Below are positions 59,881-64,000 of a stretch of DNA of 64,000 nucleotides, piece by piece. How positions within the stretch are numbered: position 1 is the first letter of the stretch; every line of letters starts with the position of its first letter. The DNA is from Fomitopsis serialis (Eukaryota > Basidiomycota > Agaricomycetes > Polyporales > Fomitopsidaceae), in assembly GCF_022376445.1 (NCBI RefSeq), contig NW_025955011.1:1-64000 (forward strand). The letters are read 5' to 3'. Position numbers and translations under genes: made by a program. Under the pieces are notes generated by a model. That model was not told the origin of the DNA. It was given only the letters and a program-made list of their open reading frames with translations, and searched no databases.

Positions 59881-62800
59881 ATGACTGTTACAGAGATTCA
59901 AGCTTCACCCGTTCAGCGTAGTGCGGTAGCCATCGTACGTATTCCATCATTTGAACTTTCAGCATGAACTTTGTTGGGCTCATGAAGGTTTATTGCTCAG
60001 GTTGGTATCGCTGCTGCACTTCCGAGCGGCATATTCGCGGACCATGACCTTGGCTTCGCTGAATTCCATGACTTCTTACTCAAGAAGGGCGAAGCGTACA
60101 CGGAAGTCCCACGTGAACGGTTTAATACACACTCGTAAGTTTGACGATCTAAGGTGTCGACATCGAACCATCGCTGAGGTTTATGATGAGGTGGGCGGGT
60201 GATGCTCTAGGAAAGGTGGCTACGACGCATGGCGGCTTTCTCAAGGATGTCGACAAATTCGATCACCTCGAGTTCGGTATATCGGCGAAGGACGCTCGCG
60301 CGATGTCGCCGAGTACTAGAAAGCTTATTGAGCTATCTTTCCTCGCGCTTTTGGACTCGGGCATAGATTATCGAGGCCGGAACGTCGGCTGTTACGCTAC
60401 AGCAACGAATCATGACATTATGAACATCGCTGAACCCGTACGTTAGACAGGTCGCTATATGTCCGTCATTGATCTGACTAGGATTTGGCGTTTTCAGGAT
60501 CTTACTGAGGCTAGAGGGTCGTTCGCGGGCATGCCTTGCATGGTCGCTAACAAAATATCATATCATCTTGATCTTCGGGGACCATCCATTCCTATGGACA
60601 CGGCGTGCAGCTCGAGCCTTACTGCGACTCATTTGGCAGTGCAAGCATTGCGTGCAGGGGAATGCGAAGCCGCCGTTGTAAGTGCTTGCCAACTCAATCT
60701 CAGGTAAGCCATATAAAATATATGAGAGTCAATCTGACACGATATTGAACCAGACTGGCTGATTGGGTCCAGTACAGCCAAGCATCTGTGCTTGCGCCGG
60801 ATGGAAAGTGCAAGCCATTTGATGCTCATGCTGATGGGTAACAACTTGGCCATCTATGCTGTAATTGATATGCATACTGAAGATTGTATAGATTCTCCAG
60901 GAGTGAAGGGGCAGTATCAATTGTCCTAAAGCTCTATGAGAATGCAGTCAAAGATGGTGACCATATCTATGCTAATGTAGGTCACAGAGATGTGAGATGC
61001 TATACCAGGACTGACTAGATTTAGATCTTGGGAACTGGTATCAATGCATGTGGATCTGCAGGACCTGTACATGCACCTATTGCATCTGCACAAGCTGAAG
61101 CTATGGAGAGAGCTTTCCATGCAACAGGCTATGTCCCACAGGATGTAGATTTTGTTGAGATGCATGCCACTGGTGTGCTGCTGTTTATTTCATCAAAAAC
61201 ATATCATGCTAACATGGGTACTAGGTACAACTGTGGGAGATCCCATTGAAGCCTCTTGGGTGGGTGAAAAGTTCAGCAAAGATGGAGAACTGCTGGTAGG
61301 CAGTGTAAAGGGGAACCTTGGGTCAGTCTCAAATATTTCATTTCTCAGATATGCTAAGACCAACTCTAATTTTGTGTTCCAAGCCATCTTGAGATTACTG
61401 CATTTCTTGCATCTATCTGCAAGGTCTGTGGTATCATGGAGACTGGTGTTATTCCACCAAATGTCAACCTCAAAGTGAAGAACCCTGCTATCCCATGGGA
61501 TCAGTATAGACTCCATGTTCCTCTGCAGCCAATTTCATTGAAACCTCACTCTGTTGCAGGAGGGTCACTAATCTCAATATGCAGCTCTGGAATTGGAGGA
61601 TCAAATGGACATACTTTGCTGCAAAGCTGTCCAGTCATAGTCCATGATTCTAGACTTTCTTCAGGACCTCTACAGTTGCTTATGGCAGGAGGCCTATCTC
61701 CAAGATCTGCCACATCAATGGCCCAAAACCTTCAGGAAACCATCAGACAATCTCCATCACAGCTAGCTGCTATCTCAAATCTTCATGGTCATCAAGTCAG
61801 AAGCATGACTTGGAGAACTTTCACAGTCATCAACAGAGACAAGTTGCAGGCTAATATGCTCAAGTTTCCAGAGCCTATTCTTTCTCCCCATGAAAGGCCC
61901 AAGGTTGTTTTTCTCTTCTCAGGACAAGGTCCACAGCATATGGAAAGTAAGTAACAGCAATCAGTATGTTATGTACAATGTACATCTGACTATGTGAACT
62001 AGTGGGTCGTCAGCTCTTCGCCAGATTTGAATCCTTCCGCACGACTATCCAAGAACTTGACCAGATTCATCTTGAGCTTACTGGGACATCCCTCCTTCAG
62101 GATGTCGGGCTATTTGGTCCTGCCACGACAGTTAAGCCCCTTCCGAACATCTGGCCAATCAGGATTATCCTGCCGTCTCTCCTCATGGTGCATATTGCCC
62201 TTCATGACCTCCTCGTCAAGCTCGGTGTGCAGCCCGACATTGTCATGGGCCATTCGGCAGGCGAAACCGCCATGCTCTATGCCTGTGGTGCGGGATCGAA
62301 GCGTATGGCGATGGAAATCGCTGTTATGCGTGGGAAAGTCATGGAGGCCGTCGAGCAGGCAAGGGGAGCCATGGTGGCTTTGTCGTGCGCACCACACCGT
62401 GCTCAAGCTATCATCCACGCGGTCAGGACTTCCGACTCAGACGATCCAAAGCATGGCCGAGCCCTGGGTATTGCATGCTACAACGGTCCCGAGGCTGTTG
62501 CCATCGCTGGTGACGAATACTCAATACAACGCGCCGTCGACGTGGCCCAAGAGCAAGGCATCCTGTCGCGAAGAATCCAGACTGGCGTCGCGGTGCACTC
62601 AGCTCTGATGGAGCTCTGCCGCGAGGAGTATTGCGCACGACTTACCGAAATATATCAGCGCCATGGCGAGGACCTGTTGAATCCTCGCGTCACGACCTAT
62701 TCTACTGCGACGGGTATGCGACTCCGGCACTTCACGGCTGATTATTTCTGGCGCAACAGTCGGGATCCTGTACTCTTCGTGCAAGCGGTGCGGCGGATAT

Positions 62801-64000
62801 TGCACGACCATCCGAATGCGATCTTCGTCGAGATTGGTCCTCATCCCATTCTGTCGGGCTACCTCCAGGAGATCGGAGCAACGCCGTCTTCCGTAGCGTG
62901 TCCCATGCGCCGGACGAGGTCTTACGACGCGGGCGATGAAGAGTTTGCGTTGCTGACCGCGTTGGGCCACGTTGTTGCAGCAGGTTATAACGGCGTTGAC
63001 TTCGATGTCTTGTGCCCTGTCGAGCGGCTGCGAAGCCGTAAGGCTCGGACGCCTCCATATCCTTTCTTGAAGAAAACGGTTGCCTACCTACCGGAGTTTT
63101 CACCCCTTCTGCGGACGCAGATTGGGCCTGCACTAAGGCCCTTGCACGGGAATAGCCTACGGGTCAGCTACATGACGCATCCCGACATCGCGCAGCATAT
63201 CATCAACCACGAGCCCATCATGCCTGCGAGCGGCTTCCTAGAGATGGTATGCGTTCATCACGATTCTCATTGTTGTCTGAATAGTAAGAGTCGTGTTAGG
63301 CATTGGAAGCGGGATCATTTCTTCTTTGGAACGTGCAGTTCCATTCCTTCTTCTCGCTTTCCTCCGAGCGTCCTCCGTTGCTCGAGTTCAGACGGGATGG
63401 ACTACAGTGGAGTATCTCTTCTAGGACAGCAACGCAATCTTATCAGGAGAAGGTTCGTCACCAGTACCCGTCTTCCATGACATTCTCATCGCTCACAACT
63501 CACCATAACGTTGGCATGGTCAGGACGTGGCGGCTTCAACTCTCCACGCTGAGGGCTACATGCTCTGTGATCAACCTGACATTGGGGCCTGTGTTGCGAC
63601 AAAGATTGATCTTGGCGACCTCCTTCGTAGTCGTGAGCTCCATGACGCACAAGGTCAGCATATTGTTGCTTCGCCCATTGCATCAGTGCGGCGCCGATTA
63701 CAATCACTCTATTGGTAGACTTCTATGCCGACCTCAAGCACTTTCAGTATGGTTCTCATTTCCGCCTCATATCACGCTGTCATTTCGGCAATAACGACGT
63801 TCTGGTGGAGGTTAGAGCCCTCGAAGACGACTCGACATCGTGCGTAGCCCAACGTTAAAACCACGCCCGAAACTGATATCTGGCTCTCAGGATGTATGTC
63901 GTGCCTCCGAACATCCTCGATGCCTGCATACACGTGGTCGCCCACCCACGCTTCACAGCTAATTATGATCCCAATGCCTACTACCTACCTTCGTTGTTAT
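59881..64000 (+). CDS. Type I polyketide synthase, N-terminal part (KS-AT-DH)
   Basis: Basidiomycete multidomain PKS cut by the window end. Start MTVTEIQASPVQRSAVAI at 59881; exon 2 (60001-60134) is VGIAAALPSGIFADHDLGFA, LLKKGEAYTEVPRERFN. The KS has MDTACSSSLTATHLAVQALR (active Cys), VEMHATG, and KGNLG/HLEITAFLASICKVCG (both His, across an intron). The AT starts VVFLFSGQGPQHME/MGRQLF and has the serine motif IVMGHSAGETAMLYACGAGS. The DH begins HIINHEPIMPASGFLEM; further pieces are NVQFHSFFSLSSERPPLLEF, TLHAEGYMLCDQPDIGACVA, FYADLKHFQYGSHF and YVVPPNILDACIHVVAHPRF near the edge. KS-AT-DH order suggests a reducing PKS. The reading of 63250-63700 is uncertain (several short exons or a frame break). 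One block, 60800-62006, has no CpG. Confidence 0.87.
60800..62006. other. CpG-free block inside the PKS
   Basis: I found no CG dinucleotide over about 1.2 kb, from just after GCGCCGG (60794-60800) to the first CG of the next exon at 62007. It covers the end of the KS and the KS-AT linker, with the protein frame intact (AGG/AGA for Arg). CpG is ordinary on both sides. Confidence 0.92.

Noticed and set aside
47701..62006. CpG-free blocks as RIP-type repeat inactivation
   Set aside because: RIP-like mutation would bring stop codons and loss of function; both blocks keep intact frames, so simple inactivation does not fit.
1..64000. CRISPR arrays, operons, rRNA or tRNA genes
   Set aside because: No regularly spaced repeats, no bacterial gene order, and no tRNA or rRNA signature noticed by eye. 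The intron-rich genes are clearly eukaryotic.

Overview
The window looks like a piece of a mushroom-forming basidiomycete (Agaricomycetes, quite possibly a wood-decay lineage). The genes are cut by many 50-60 nt introns with branch-point-like CTGAC/CTAAC motifs. The families also fit: a secreted bicupin oxalate decarboxylase, GMC oxidoreductases, DUF6534 seven-helix proteins, an F-box protein, a fungal type I PKS and basidiomycete-only hypothetical proteins. No bacterial, organellar or viral genes are evident. Exon models below were built by eye from splice motifs and family conservation.

Layout. 0.1-0.6 kb: 3' end of a Gly/Met-rich protein with broken frames. 1.0-3.3 kb: oxalate decarboxylase (-). 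6.3-7.5 kb: SAM methyltransferase (-). 9.4-11.6 kb: multi-pass membrane protein (+). 12.5-13.5 kb: membrane-anchored SH3 protein (-). 13.67-15.78 kb: a 2.1 kb non-autonomous DNA element with 313 bp terminal inverted repeats that differ at one base. 17.2-19.5 kb: a decayed F-box paralogue and an intact F-box gene (-). 20.5-22.3 kb: secreted histidine acid phosphatase (+). 22.7-25.9 kb: large disordered protein (-). 26.64-27.17 kb: a fold-back element. 28.3-38.4 kb: a dense housekeeping block (conserved hypothetical, RFC1, two further conserved or hypothetical genes). 38.9-58.0 kb: an accessory cluster reading GMC(-), DUF6534(-), DUF6534(+), GMC(-), DUF6534(-), DUF6534(+). 59.9 kb to the end: the first part of a type I PKS (KS-AT-DH), cut by the window edge.

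The most striking signals are these. (1) Two long, sharply bounded, almost CpG-free blocks (47.70-49.82 kb in the second GMC gene, 60.80-62.01 kb in the PKS) lie inside otherwise CpG-normal genes whose reading frames stay intact. (2) A divergently transcribed pair of DUF6534 genes is duplicated as a unit, each pair next to a GMC gene. (3) Tiny exons occur (8, 10 and four conserved 13 nt exons). (4) Four GC-AG introns can be inferred, one with a GT-AG counterpart in its paralogue. (5) There is a very young long-TIR element.

Functionally the left half is secreted or degradative metabolism plus housekeeping genes. The right half resembles an accessory or secondary-metabolism neighbourhood in which flavin oxidoreductases, membrane proteins of unknown role and a PKS lie side by side. 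Whether they act together cannot be told from sequence alone.
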